DNA of 64,000 nucleotides, taken from contig JAHFPV010000007.1 in the NCBI GenBank assembly GCA_023266575.1, positions 62,001 through 126,000 of the forward strand, in the 5' to 3' direction. Position 1 is the stretch's first letter. The number at the start of each line of letters is the position of its first letter. The notes beneath the pieces are model-generated. The model did no database searches. It worked only from the letters and a program-made list of their open reading frames with translations, and had not been told where the DNA came from. Source of the DNA: Sphingobium sp. Its GTDB lineage: Bacteria > Pseudomonadota > Alphaproteobacteria > Sphingomonadales > Sphingomonadaceae. The position numbers were made by a program, and so were the translations under genes. Shown here one piece after another: positions 15,713-24,862 of this stretch.

Positions 15713-18652
15713 ATGACTATTTCTTTTCTGACGGGACTGCGGCTGAGCGGGTCGGCGACGGCCCTGATATTGGCTGCCTTTGCAGCGCCCGCCATCGCCC
15801 AGACACCGGCGGCTGACGCGACCCCGCCGGTCGCTGCGGAACCTGAACAGCCCAGCACCGCCGATATCGTCGTCACCGGATCGCTGATCGCGCGGCCGAA
15901 TAATGTCGCCGTCAGCCCGATCGTCACCGTCTCCGATGAGCTGGTGCAGCAGAGCGGTCAGATCACGCTGGAAGATTCGCTCAACCAGCTCCCCGGCTTC
16001 ACCCCGTCGGGCAATGCCGGCACCGGCGGTCAGGGGGCGGGCGGGCGCGCCACGCTCAACCTGCGCGGGCTGGGGTCGAACCGCAATCTCGTGCTGCTCG
16101 ATGGTCGCCGCCTGCCGCTGTCGGACATTAACGGCAATGTCGACATCAACATCCTGCCTGAATCGATCATCGGATCGGTCGATGTCATCACCGGTGGCGC
16201 GTCGGCCATCTATGGATCGGACGCCATGTCCGGCGTCGTGAATTTCAAGACCGACCGCTATTTTGACGGCGTTCGCGCCGACATCCAGCAGGGCGACTCG
16301 TTCCGCGGCGACTATGGCAAGTTCAACGCCTCGCTCGCGCTGGGCACCAAATTTGCGGATGATCGCGGTCGGCTGATGCTGGCGCTGAGCTACGCCAAGC
16401 GCGATCCGCTGTCCGGCTCGCAGCGCTCATTCTTCGCCGACCGCGTCCCTTCCTCTTTCATCGGCACTGGCGCTTTCGTTCCCGACGCGCTCAACCTGCC
16501 CAGCCAGGCGGCACTGGCGGGCGTGTTCGCCCAATATGGCGTCACCAGCCCGATCAACCGCACGCTCAACCTTGGCTTCAACAATAATGGCTCGCTGTTT
16601 ACCCAGACCGGGGCGATCAACTATCAGGGGCCAACCACGGGCGCCTATGCCGTAATCGGCGGCAATGTCCGTATGCCGGTGGGACCACAGCTTCAGGTCC
16701 TCAACGCCTTCGAGCGCAAGTCTGCTTTCGCCAAGGGCGAATTCGACATCACCGAAGCGCTGACCGCCTATGGCCAGTTCCTCTATGTCGATTCCACCGT
16801 GACGACCGAAAGCGGCGGCAGCCTTACCCAGTTTGCACCCTTCACGACGATCCCGGTCACCAACCCCTTCATCCCGTCCGACCTGCGCACGCTGCTGGCC
16901 TCGCGCACCAATCCGGCTGCGCCCTTCCGCTGGAGCGCGCGCTATGTCGGCATCGCCGACAAGGGGTGGGACGAAAATTACCGCGTCCAGCAATATCTGG
17001 GTGGCCTGAAAGGCACGCTGGCCGGATCATGGAAGTTCGACGCTTTCGCCTCCTATGATGAGACTGTCCACAATCAGTCGATGTTCAACGCGGTGCTGAA
17101 ATCGCGGGTCCAGACCCTGCTCAACGCGGCCGATGGCGGCGCGTCGCTCTGCGCTGGCGGGTTCAACCCCTTCGGCATCGCCAACGCGACCAGCCTGTCG
17201 CAGGCGTGCCAGGATTATATGACCAGCACGGTCAACAGCACCGAACGGTTGACCCAGACGCAGGTGCAGGGCCAGGTGAACGGCCCGCTGTTCAACCTGC
17301 CTGCCGGTCCGGTCCAGCTCGCGCTGCTGGCGGGCTATCGCAAGAACAGCTACGCCTTCAATCCCAGCGCGGATCTGGTGTCCAACAATGTCGAGGCCGT
17401 CGTTGGTTCGGCTGCCGCCCGTGGCCAGATCAGCGTCAAGGAATTTGCGGCGCAGATCGACATTCCCTTGCTGTCCGAAACCCCCTTCTTCTACGAACTG
17501 GGTGTCGGCGCAGCCTTCCGCTATTCCGATTATAACCCGACCGGCAGCGTCAAGAGCTTCGAATTTGACGGACGCTGGCAGCCGGTAGAATCGCTGCTGA
17601 TCCGCGGCAGCTATCAGCGCGCCGTCCGTGCGCCCAATATCGGGGAGCTGTTCTCGCCGGTGACCGGGTCACAACTCGCCATCGGCACCCCGCCGGTCGC
17701 GATCGGCGATCCCTGCGATACCCGCTCGACCGCCCGCACCGGTGCCAATGGCGCGCAGGTTCGAGGGCTTTGTCTGGCCCAGGGCATCCCGCTCGCCGCG
17801 ATCGACGCCTATCAGTTCGCTACGACCGCAACCGGCGGCAATATCCAGGGCAATAGCGGCCTGACCCCGGAAAAGGCCAATACTTTCAACGTCGGCTTCG
17901 TCTATAATCCCAAATTCTCGTCGCCCTGGCTGTCGGGCTTTTCCTTCTCGGTCGACTATTACAATATCAAGATCCGCAACGTCATCTCGACCATCAACGG
18001 CCTGACGGTGCTGGCGAAATGTTATAATCTCGATGGATCGAACAGCAGCTATTCCAACAGCAATGAATTCTGCCAGCTGATCCAGCGCGATCCGACCGGC
18101 CAGTTGGTCGCCATCGCGCAACCCTATCTGAACCTGGGCGCGCTCGATACGGATGGTGTTGATGTGCAGGTCAACTGGTCGCTCAAGCTTGCCGATGCGG
18201 GCATGGGCAACGGGTCCGGCAAAATCTATGCCTCCTCGGCAATCGGCTGGCTCAACCATTATAAGGTCCAGACCCTGCCGGGCTCGGCGGTGCAGGATTT
18301 CGTCGGCACCAGCACGCCGGGCCGCCCGCTGCCCAAATGGAAAGCGCTCACGACGGTGGGCTACAGCTCGGACGTTTTCGGGGCTGGCCTGCGTTGGCGC
18401 TATCAGGGCAAGCTGCGCGACATCAGCGCCATCACCACACCGGCGGCCGAACAGGTCGGGGTCAAGCCCTATAACCTGTTCGACATCTTCTCCACCGTCG
18501 ACATTACGGAGAATTTCCAGCTGCGCGGCGGCATCACCAACCTGTTCGACAAGGCTATTCCTTTCGTCGCCAGTTCGCAGAACGGCACCGATGCGGGCAC
18601 CTACGACATGGTCGGTCGCTCCTTCTATGTCGGCGCGAAGTTCAACTTCTAA
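15713..18652 (+). CDS. TonB-dependent outer membrane receptor of the quinate/shikimate island
   Basis: This is an outer-membrane active transporter of about 979 residues. It has a signal peptide ending AIAQ, a TonB-box-like DIVVTGSLIA, and a plug with LNLRGLGSNRNLVLLDGRRLPL and GGASAIYGSDAMSGVVN. A long barrel ends FYVGAKFNF. It belongs to the large sphingomonad receptor group with an extended plug. GGGAGG at 15701-15706 sits 6 bases before ATG 15713, whereas ATG 15707 would abut it, so 15713 is preferred. It follows the MFS gene with operator site D between them and probably imports the ester that the secreted esterases hydrolyse. Confidence 0.93.
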   Translation: MTISFLTGLRLSGSATALILAAFAAPAIAQTPAADATPPVAAEPEQPSTADIVVTGSLIARPNNVAVSPIVTVSDELVQQSGQITLEDSLNQLPGFTPSGNAGTGGQGAGGRATLNLRGLGSNRNLVLLDGRRLPLSDINGNVDINILPESIIGSVDVITGGASAIYGSDAMSGVVNFKTDRYFDGVRADIQQGDSFRGDYGKFNASLALGTKFADDRGRLMLALSYAKRDPLSGSQRSFFADRVPSSFIGTGAFVPDALNLPSQAALAGVFAQYGVTSPINRTLNLGFNNNGSLFTQTGAINYQGPTTGAYAVIGGNVRMPVGPQLQVLNAFERKSAFAKGEFDITEALTAYGQFLYVDSTVTTESGGSLTQFAPFTTIPVTNPFIPSDLRTLLASRTNPAAPFRWSARYVGIADKGWDENYRVQQYLGGLKGTLAGSWKFDAFASYDETVHNQSMFNAVLKSRVQTLLNAADGGASLCAGGFNPFGIANATSLSQACQDYMTSTVNSTERLTQTQVQGQVNGPLFNLPAGPVQLALLAGYRKNSYAFNPSADLVSNNVEAVVGSAAARGQISVKEFAAQIDIPLLSETPFFYELGVGAAFRYSDYNPTGSVKSFEFDGRWQPVESLLIRGSYQRAVRAPNIGELFSPVTGSQLAIGTPPVAIGDPCDTRSTARTGANGAQVRGLCLAQGIPLAAIDAYQFATTATGGNIQGNSGLTPEKANTFNVGFVYNPKFSSPWLSGFSFSVDYYNIKIRNVISTINGLTVLAKCYNLDGSNSSYSNSNEFCQLIQRDPTGQLVAIAQPYLNLGALDTDGVDVQVNWSLKLADAGMGNGSGKIYASSAIGWLNHYKVQTLPGSAVQDFVGTSTPGRPLPKWKALTTVGYSSDVFGAGLRWRYQGKLRDISAITTPAAEQVGVKPYNLFDIFSTVDITENFQLRGGITNLFDKAIPFVASSQNGTDAGTYDMVGRSFYVGAKFNF

Positions 18653-18663
18653 CTCTCCCCCTC

Positions 18664-18698
18664 CCGCTCTCCGCCATCCGGCGGGGAGCGGATTTTCT
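18664..18698 (+). terminator. intrinsic terminator after the second receptor
   Basis: A 12-bp stem (18664-18675 with 18680-18691, one G-U pair) with loop ATCC is followed by ATTTTCT. It sits just after the receptor stop and may reduce read-through into the shikimate dehydrogenase gene. Confidence 0.75.
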
Positions 18699-18728
18699 GC
18701 ACGGGATATTTCAGCCTTGGCTCATCAT

Positions 18729-19577
18729 ATGGCATCCTTTCTGACAGGTTTGATCGGTCGCGATATCGGGCGGTCGCTCTCGCCATGGCTGCATGAACAG
18801 GAAGCCAAAGCGCAGGGGGTGAACCTCATCTACCGCCTGTTCGATTTCGCCGCCGATGGGCTGGGGGAGGCGGACCTCGACAGGATGCTGGCGGCGCTGC
18901 AACTGTGCGGTTTCGCCGGTGTCAACGTCACCCACCCCTATAAGCAGGCGGTCATCGCCCATCTGGACGAACTGTCGGAACAGGCGGCACAAATCGGCGC
19001 GGTGAACACCGTCGCCTTCCGCAATGGCCGCCGCTACGGATATAATAGCGATATTTTCGGATTTGCAGAAAATCTGCGCACCGGCCTGCCCAATGCCCCC
19101 CTGGATCAGGTTGTGCAAATGGGGTCCGGCGGGGCAGGGGCCGCGACCGCGCACGCCCTGATGGGCATGGGGACGGGAAAGCTGGTGCTGTTCGATCCTA
19201 ACAGGGATCGCGCGCTGACGCTCTGCGCGTCGCTCAACGCCATTTACGGCAATGGTCGGGCGATCGTGGGCGACGATCTGGCGCAGGCGATCCGCAGCGC
19301 CGACGGCATCGTCAACGCGACGCCGCTGGGCATGGTCGGCTATCCCGGCAGCGCCGTTCCACAGGCCTGTCTCGATCCCCGTCTATGGGTGACCGATATC
19401 GTCTATTTTCCGCTCGAAACCCAGTTGCTGGCCGAAGCCCGCGCCGCCGGTTGCCGCGTTCTTGACGGCAGCGGCATGACGATCTTCCAGGCAGCAGGAG
19501 CCTTCGAGCATTTTACCGGTCGAAAGGCCGATCCCGCACGGATGCGGGCCAGCTTTCAGGCCATATCAGCCCGCTAG
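18729..19577 (+). CDS. shikimate/quinate dehydrogenase (AroE/YdiB family)
   Basis: This NAD(P)-dependent dehydrogenase interconverts shikimate and 3-dehydroshikimate, or quinate and 3-dehydroquinate. It has 282 residues, the family length. Visible features are the SLSP substrate motif (16-19), NVTHPYK with catalytic Lys72, NSDIFGF with catalytic Asp108, a Rossmann GSGGAG (132-137) and NATPLGM. ATG 18729 is used although it has no clear Shine-Dalgarno; TTG 18717 in frame is an alternative. Given the neighbours, its role is likely catabolic entry of shikimate or quinate. It converges on the M3 peptidase gene with a 2-base gap. Confidence 0.88.
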   Translation: MASFLTGLIGRDIGRSLSPWLHEQEAKAQGVNLIYRLFDFAADGLGEADLDRMLAALQLCGFAGVNVTHPYKQAVIAHLDELSEQAAQIGAVNTVAFRNGRRYGYNSDIFGFAENLRTGLPNAPLDQVVQMGSGGAGAATAHALMGMGTGKLVLFDPNRDRALTLCASLNAIYGNGRAIVGDDLAQAIRSADGIVNATPLGMVGYPGSAVPQACLDPRLWVTDIVYFPLETQLLAEARAAGCRVLDGSGMTIFQAAGAFEHFTGRKADPARMRASFQAISAR

Positions 19578-19579
19578 GA

Positions 19580-21604
19580 TCAGGCGGCCAGTCCCAGCGC
19601 GCGCAGCAGCGCCGCCGAGTCCGGCTGCCGCCCCCGGAAAGCGACGAAATTGTCGATCGCCGGGCGCGATCCGCCGCGCGCCAGCACATGGTCGCGAAAC
19701 AGGCCGCCCAGCGCGGCGCGATCCGCCTTTTCCTCGGCAAAGGCTTCGAATGCATCGGCGGACAGGCGCTCGGCCCACAAATAGCTGTAATAACCCGCCG
19801 CATAGCCGCCTGCGAAAATATGGCTGAAACTGTGGGAGAAGCGATGCCATGCCGGGGGGTGGATCACGGCGACATCCTGCCGCACCGCCGCAACAATCTG
19901 CTGCACCGAAGGACCATCCTTCTGTGCCGCCGACTGGTGCAGGCGCAGGTCGAACAGCGCAAATTCGACCTGACGCAGCAGCGCCACCGCCCCCATGAAC
20001 CGTCGCGCGGCCAGCATCCGCCCGATCATCGCTTCGTTCAGCGGCTGCCCGCTCTCCTCATGCGCGGACACACGCCGCAACATGGCGGGTTCCCAGGCGA
20101 AATTCTCCATGAACTGGCTGGGCAATTCCACCGCATCCCATTCGACGCCCGATATGCCGCCGACCGATGGCACATCGACCTGCGTCAGCAGATGATGCAG
20201 GCAATGCCCCATTTCATGGAACAGCGTGACCATTTCCTGATGGGTCAGATGCGCGGGACGCCCCGCGCTGCCGCTGGCGAAATTGCACACCAGATAGGCG
20301 ATCGGCATTTGCACGGCGTCAGCCTCGCGCAGCCGTGGGCGGCACACATCCATCCATGCGCCCCCGCGCTTGCCCGCACGGGCGAACAGGTCGCAATAGA
20401 GCGCAGCCACAGGCGCGCCATCAGCGTCATGCACCGTGAAATAGCGCACATCCTCATGCCAGACCGGCGCGCCATCGGCCGGGCGAATGTCCACCCCATA
20501 AAGCTCGGTCACCAGCGCGAACAGGCCGTCCAATATCCGCGCCAGCGGCAGGTGCGCGCGGATTTCCGCCTCGTCCAGCGCATGGACCGCGCGCCGCATC
20601 CGCTCGGTCGCATAGGCGATATCCCATGGCTCCAGCGTATCGATACCCAGCTGTGCTTGCGCAAATTCGGCCAGCTCGGCCAGCTCCCGCTCGGCATGCG
20701 GGCGCGCCCGCCGGGCCAGATCGACCAGAAACGCATCGACCTCCTCGCCATCGCGCGCCATTTTGGTGGACAGCGACAAAGCGACGGGATCGGCATAGCC
20801 CAACAGCCCCGCCGCCGCCTGCCGCAACACCAGCAATTGCGTAATCCGCTCGCTATTGTCGAACTGACCGGCATGAGGCCCCTGATCCGACGCGCGGGTG
20901 CCATAGGCTTCATAAACAGTGCGCCGCAGATCGCGATCGTCGGCAAAGCCGGTAATCGCCCGCACCGACGGCGCATGAAGGTCGATCAGCCAGCCGTCCA
21001 GACCCTTCGCCTCTGCCGCGCGCGCCATGGCAGCCCGGTCGCTCTCCGGCACGCCTGCCAGCCGGGCGGGGTCGGTGACATGCAGCGTCCAGGCTTCGGT
21101 CGCGTCCATCACCGCATTGGCAAACTCCGTCGCCAGCCGGCCCTGCGCGACGCTGTTGGCGGCAAAGGCTTCCCGCTCCGCGCCATCCAGCCCGACGCCC
21201 GACAGCTCGAACCCCTGCAAGGTCAGCGCCAGCGCGCGCGCCTCCGCCTCACCCAGCCCGTCGCGTGGAATGGCGACCAGCACGTCGTAAAGCGCGCGAT
21301 CCTGCCCGACTTCGGCAAAATAGCTGTCGATCATCGGCTGAACCTCGCCATGCGCCGCGCGCAATTCCGGCGTATTGGCAACCCCGACCAGATGCGAGAC
21401 GGTCTGCCACACCCGCGAAAGTTCCGCGTCGGCGCGATCCTTCGCCAGGAAAATCGCGTCATATCCCTGCGCTTCGGCACAGCGGCGCATCGCCGCACGG
21501 TGCTGCGCAATGGCCGTTTCGACGGCAGGCAGGATATGGTCGGGCCGAATGTCGCCAAAGCGCGGGTGCAGGCCGGAATCGAGCAGGGGGTTCGTCTGTG
21601 TCAT
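19580..21604 (-). CDS. M3-family oligopeptidase (oligopeptidase A/dipeptidyl carboxypeptidase type)
   Basis: This is a cytoplasmic zinc metallopeptidase that degrades short peptides. Its 674 residues match the length of OpdA/PrlC and Dcp. The active site is clear: FHEMGHCLHHLL contains HExGH, and the third ligand Glu lies in GVEWDAVELPSQFMENF. The N-terminus (NPLLDSGLHPRFGDIRPDHILPAVE) and the C-terminal FSHIFAGGYAAGYYSYLWAE are typical of the family. Whether it is a true oligopeptidase A or a peptidyl-dipeptidase cannot be decided. It is a housekeeping gene, on the opposite strand from the catabolic island, and marks its right edge. Confidence 0.92.
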   Translation of the reverse strand: MTQTNPLLDSGLHPRFGDIRPDHILPAVETAIAQHRAAMRRCAEAQGYDAIFLAKDRADAELSRVWQTVSHLVGVANTPELRAAHGEVQPMIDSYFAEVGQDRALYDVLVAIPRDGLGEAEARALALTLQGFELSGVGLDGAEREAFAANSVAQGRLATEFANAVMDATEAWTLHVTDPARLAGVPESDRAAMARAAEAKGLDGWLIDLHAPSVRAITGFADDRDLRRTVYEAYGTRASDQGPHAGQFDNSERITQLLVLRQAAAGLLGYADPVALSLSTKMARDGEEVDAFLVDLARRARPHAERELAELAEFAQAQLGIDTLEPWDIAYATERMRRAVHALDEAEIRAHLPLARILDGLFALVTELYGVDIRPADGAPVWHEDVRYFTVHDADGAPVAALYCDLFARAGKRGGAWMDVCRPRLREADAVQMPIAYLVCNFASGSAGRPAHLTHQEMVTLFHEMGHCLHHLLTQVDVPSVGGISGVEWDAVELPSQFMENFAWEPAMLRRVSAHEESGQPLNEAMIGRMLAARRFMGAVALLRQVEFALFDLRLHQSAAQKDGPSVQQIVAAVRQDVAVIHPPAWHRFSHSFSHIFAGGYAAGYYSYLWAERLSADAFEAFAEEKADRAALGGLFRDHVLARGGSRPAIDNFVAFRGRQPDSAALLRALGLAA

Positions 21605-21697
21605 GACGCTTCCTTACACAGCGCAATATCCCCTGTCTGCCCGCATCCCTTCGCAGACTTGCGGGCAGTCACATCTTTTTGGGCGACGGAATGGCCA

Positions 21698-23176
21698 TCA
21701 CATTCTCGCCTCCACGCCGGTCGCCAGCGCCTGTTGCACGGCCCTGCGCCAGTGTCGCAGCGACAGCGCTCGATCCGGGGCGGCAGCGGCAGGGGTGAAG
21801 GATCGTGTCGCGCGCGGCAGCCGGTCGAGCGCGGCCAGATCGGGCCACAGGCCAACGGTAATGCCCGCCAGAAAGGCCGCACCCAGCGCCGTGCTTTCAT
21901 GATTGGCGGGCCGCTCGACCGGCAATCCCATCATGTCAGCCAGGAACTGTGCGAACCAGTCGTTCGTCGCCATACCGCCATCGATCCGCAGCATGGCGGG
22001 CGGGGCGACGCCATCACCCGTCATCGCCTCGACCAGATCACAGGTCTGGAACGCGACCGCCTCCAGCGCGGCGCGGACGATATGCGCCGGGCCAGTGTCG
22101 AGCGTCAGCCCGGTGATCGAGGCACGCACATCGGTTCGCCAGTGCGGCGCGCCCAGCCCGACAAAGGCCGGGATCAGGTGAACGCCATGGTCGGCGGGGA
22201 CGGATGCGGCCAATCGCGCGCTATCCTCCGCGCTGGCGATGATGCCCATCGTATCACGCAACCATTTGATCGCCGCGCCCGCGATGAAGATCGACCCTTC
22301 CATCGCATAGGCGCGCTCCTGCCCGATGCGGTAGCCGATGGTGGTCAACAACCGCTTGTCCGACAGCGTCGGCACGGTGCCGATGTTGGACAGCAGGAAG
22401 CAGCCGGTGCCATAGGTCGATTTGATCTGCCCCGGCGCGAAACAGCGCTGGCCGATCAGCGCGGCCTGCTGATCCCCCGCCATGCCCGCAATCGGGATAG
22501 CACGGTCCGTAATCGCCGGATCTGTCATGCCGAAGATATGCGCATTGGCATGGACGTCCGGCAATAATGCGCGCGGAATCGCGAACAGGCGCAACAGATC
22601 ATCGTCCCACTGTTCGGTCACGATATTGTAGAGCAGGGTGCGGCTGGCGTTGGTCAGGTCGGTCGCATGAACCCGCCCCCCGGTCAGTCGCCACAGCAGG
22701 AAACTGTCCACCGTCCCCGCGGCGAGTTCGCCCCGCTCCGCGCGCGCCCGCGCACCGGGGATAGTGTCCAGCAACCAAGCCAATTTGGTCGCGGAAAAAT
22801 AGGGATCGAGCAGCAGCCCGGTTCTGGCCCGGACCATCGGCTCCACCCCATCGGCCAGCAGCGCAGCACAGCGGTCGGCGGTGCGGCGGTCCTGCCAGAC
22901 GATGGCATTGTGCAGCGGCTTGGCCGTAGCGCGGTCCCATAGCAGGATCGTCTCGCGCTGGTTGGTGATGCCGATCGCGGCGACATCATCGGTCAGCACC
23001 TCGCGCAGCGTTGCGATCGCCCCCTGCCAGATATGCTCCGGGTCTTGTTCGACCCAGCCGGGATGGGGATACTGTTGCGGCAGGTCGCGGCTGGCGCTCG
23101 CCTCGATCGCCGCCTCCGCATCGAAACGGATCGCGCGGGTGGAGGTGGTGCCCTGGTCGATGGCGACGATGCTCAT
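21698..23176 (-). CDS. glpK: glycerol kinase
   Basis: It phosphorylates glycerol to sn-glycerol 3-phosphate with ATP. The 492-residue FGGY-family kinase has the N-terminal phosphate-binding segment AIDQGTTSTRAI, ITNQRETILLWDR, IVWQDRRTAD and the C-terminal adenosine motif IDGGMATNDWFAQFLADMMG. The start overlaps the end of the glpD gene upstream as ATGA, so the two are translationally coupled in a glpDK operon. No facilitator gene glpF or repressor gene glpR is present in the window. Confidence 0.96.
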   Translation of the reverse strand: MSIVAIDQGTTSTRAIRFDAEAAIEASASRDLPQQYPHPGWVEQDPEHIWQGAIATLREVLTDDVAAIGITNQRETILLWDRATAKPLHNAIVWQDRRTADRCAALLADGVEPMVRARTGLLLDPYFSATKLAWLLDTIPGARARAERGELAAGTVDSFLLWRLTGGRVHATDLTNASRTLLYNIVTEQWDDDLLRLFAIPRALLPDVHANAHIFGMTDPAITDRAIPIAGMAGDQQAALIGQRCFAPGQIKSTYGTGCFLLSNIGTVPTLSDKRLLTTIGYRIGQERAYAMEGSIFIAGAAIKWLRDTMGIIASAEDSARLAASVPADHGVHLIPAFVGLGAPHWRTDVRASITGLTLDTGPAHIVRAALEAVAFQTCDLVEAMTGDGVAPPAMLRIDGGMATNDWFAQFLADMMGLPVERPANHESTALGAAFLAGITVGLWPDLAALDRLPRATRSFTPAAAAPDRALSLRHWRRAVQQALATGVEARM

Positions 23177-24648
23177 GCGATGCTCTTGCGGATATAGTGG
23201 CCCAATCGTTCGACCTGCGCGGGGTCAAGATTATAGCCCAATTTGGTCCGCCGCCAGACTATGTCATCGGCACTGCGCGCCCATTCGTGGCGGATCAGAT
23301 AATCGACCTCCCGCCCCCGCAACCCTGCGCCAAAGTCCGTGCCAAGATCATCGGACGCGCAGGCGTCCCCCAATAGCGTGCCGATCCGGCTGCCATAGGC
23401 ATGGGCCATGCGCCGCGCGACAGGTTCGTCTAGGAACGGCCAGCGTGCACGGACGCTAGCAAGGAACGCCCCGAAATCCCCAATGTCACCACCGGGGAGC
23501 GCGCGCGCGCGCGTGTCGCCGCCTTCTATCCCCAGCCGCTCCAGCGCCGCCTGCGCCAGATGTCGCGCCGTCGTAATTTTGCCGCCGAACACGCTCAGCA
23601 ACGGCGCACCCTTGCGGTCCAGCTCCAGCCGATAGTCGCGGCTGACCGCACTGGCGGCCTGCGTCCCGTCATCCACCAGCGGACGGATACCGCCATAGCT
23701 GCCGACGATCGCCTCCTCGCGCAGCGGCGTGCGCAGATAGCGATTGGCCGCATCCAGCAAGTAAGCGATCTCGGCGGGCGCAATCTTGGTATCGGTCGGG
23801 TCGTTCACCGTCACTTCGGTGGTGCCGATCAGGGTGAAGTCGTCCAGATAGGGGATGGCAAAGACGATCCGGCCATCGGGTTGCTGGAGCAGCCAGGCAT
23901 GGTCGCCCGTCAAACACCGCTTCACGACGACATGACTGCCCCGCACCAGCCGGATATGGCTGCCGTCATTCTGCCCCAGCCGACCGTGCAGCACTTGCTC
24001 CACCCATGGCCCGGCCGCATTGACGATAGTGCGCGCCACGACCTGATCCACGCCCGTCGCGTCGCGCAGCGTCACGGCCCACTGGTCCGCCGCCCGCTGC
24101 GCCGCTTCCAGCCGTGTACGGGTGCGGGTTTCCGCCCCGGCCTCCGCTGCGTCCATGGCGTTCAGCACCACCAGCCTGGCATCATCGACCCAGCCGTCCC
24201 AGTAACTGAACCCTCGCCCGCCATTCTGCACCAGCGCCGGATCATCCAGCCGGATGCCGCGCGAGCGGGGCAGGCCGCCACCAAGCGCGAACAGGTCATA
24301 AAGCCACAATCCCATCCGCACGATCGGCCAGGGCCGCATCGATGGCATGTGCGGCAGGCGAAACTCCAGCGGCCAGACGATGTGCGGCGCGGTGCGCAGC
24401 ATGACCGCCCGCTCGGCCAGCGCCTCGCGCACCAGCTTATACTCATGATATTCCAGATAGCGCAGCCCGCCATGCATCAGCTTGGTGGAGGCAGACGATG
24501 TCCCCTGCGCCAGATCGCCTTGCTCGACCAGCAACACCCGCTGGCCCGCGACCGCAGCGGCTCTGGCAATGGCGGTGCCGTTCACCCCGCCGCCAACGAT
24601 CAAAAGGTCATATGGCTCAGGCATGGAGGGGGCGGGCCTCGTCGCCAT
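23173..24648 (-). CDS. glpD: aerobic glycerol-3-phosphate dehydrogenase
   Basis: This FAD-dependent enzyme oxidises glycerol 3-phosphate to dihydroxyacetone phosphate and feeds electrons to quinone at the inner membrane. It has 491 residues. The FAD-binding start DLLIVGGGVNGTAIARAAA and the substrate-side motif GTSSASTKLMHGGLRYLE are diagnostic, as are FAIPYLDDFTLIGTTE and GGKITTARHLAQ. The start is taken at 24648; an in-frame ATG at 24624 (MPEPYDLL) is nearer the homologous region and remains possible since neither has a strong Shine-Dalgarno. It is coupled to glpK downstream. Confidence 0.95.
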   Translation of the reverse strand: MATRPAPSMPEPYDLLIVGGGVNGTAIARAAAVAGQRVLLVEQGDLAQGTSSASTKLMHGGLRYLEYHEYKLVREALAERAVMLRTAPHIVWPLEFRLPHMPSMRPWPIVRMGLWLYDLFALGGGLPRSRGIRLDDPALVQNGGRGFSYWDGWVDDARLVVLNAMDAAEAGAETRTRTRLEAAQRAADQWAVTLRDATGVDQVVARTIVNAAGPWVEQVLHGRLGQNDGSHIRLVRGSHVVVKRCLTGDHAWLLQQPDGRIVFAIPYLDDFTLIGTTEVTVNDPTDTKIAPAEIAYLLDAANRYLRTPLREEAIVGSYGGIRPLVDDGTQAASAVSRDYRLELDRKGAPLLSVFGGKITTARHLAQAALERLGIEGGDTRARALPGGDIGDFGAFLASVRARWPFLDEPVARRMAHAYGSRIGTLLGDACASDDLGTDFGAGLRGREVDYLIRHEWARSADDIVWRRTKLGYNLDPAQVERLGHYIRKSIA

Positions 24649-24862
24649 GCGTCCGGTGCGGCGTCAACCCTGTGTCCATGGCGGTGCAGCTCTCCTTCTG
24701 TTTGTATCGGCGATCGTTAATCCGCTTCTTGCCATAGACTTTGCTTCCGAACACGCGGCCTTTTTACCCGCGCCATCGGGTCGATAGGTGGATTTCATAT
24801 TTTGCGTTTGATCCCGCCCGCCGCTCCGGCTCTGCTGGCAGGCAATGATTGAAGGAGTGGAT

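Noticed and set aside
19688..22567. 959-residue open frame opposite the M3 peptidase and glpK
   Set aside because: It spans the gap between two real genes, has no signal, domain or ribosome binding site, and low-complexity Arg/Gln/His composition.
23500..23520. GCGCGCGCGCGCG tract within the glpD gene
   Set aside because: It is a short dinucleotide run in a coding region and keeps the frame; chance in GC-rich DNA.
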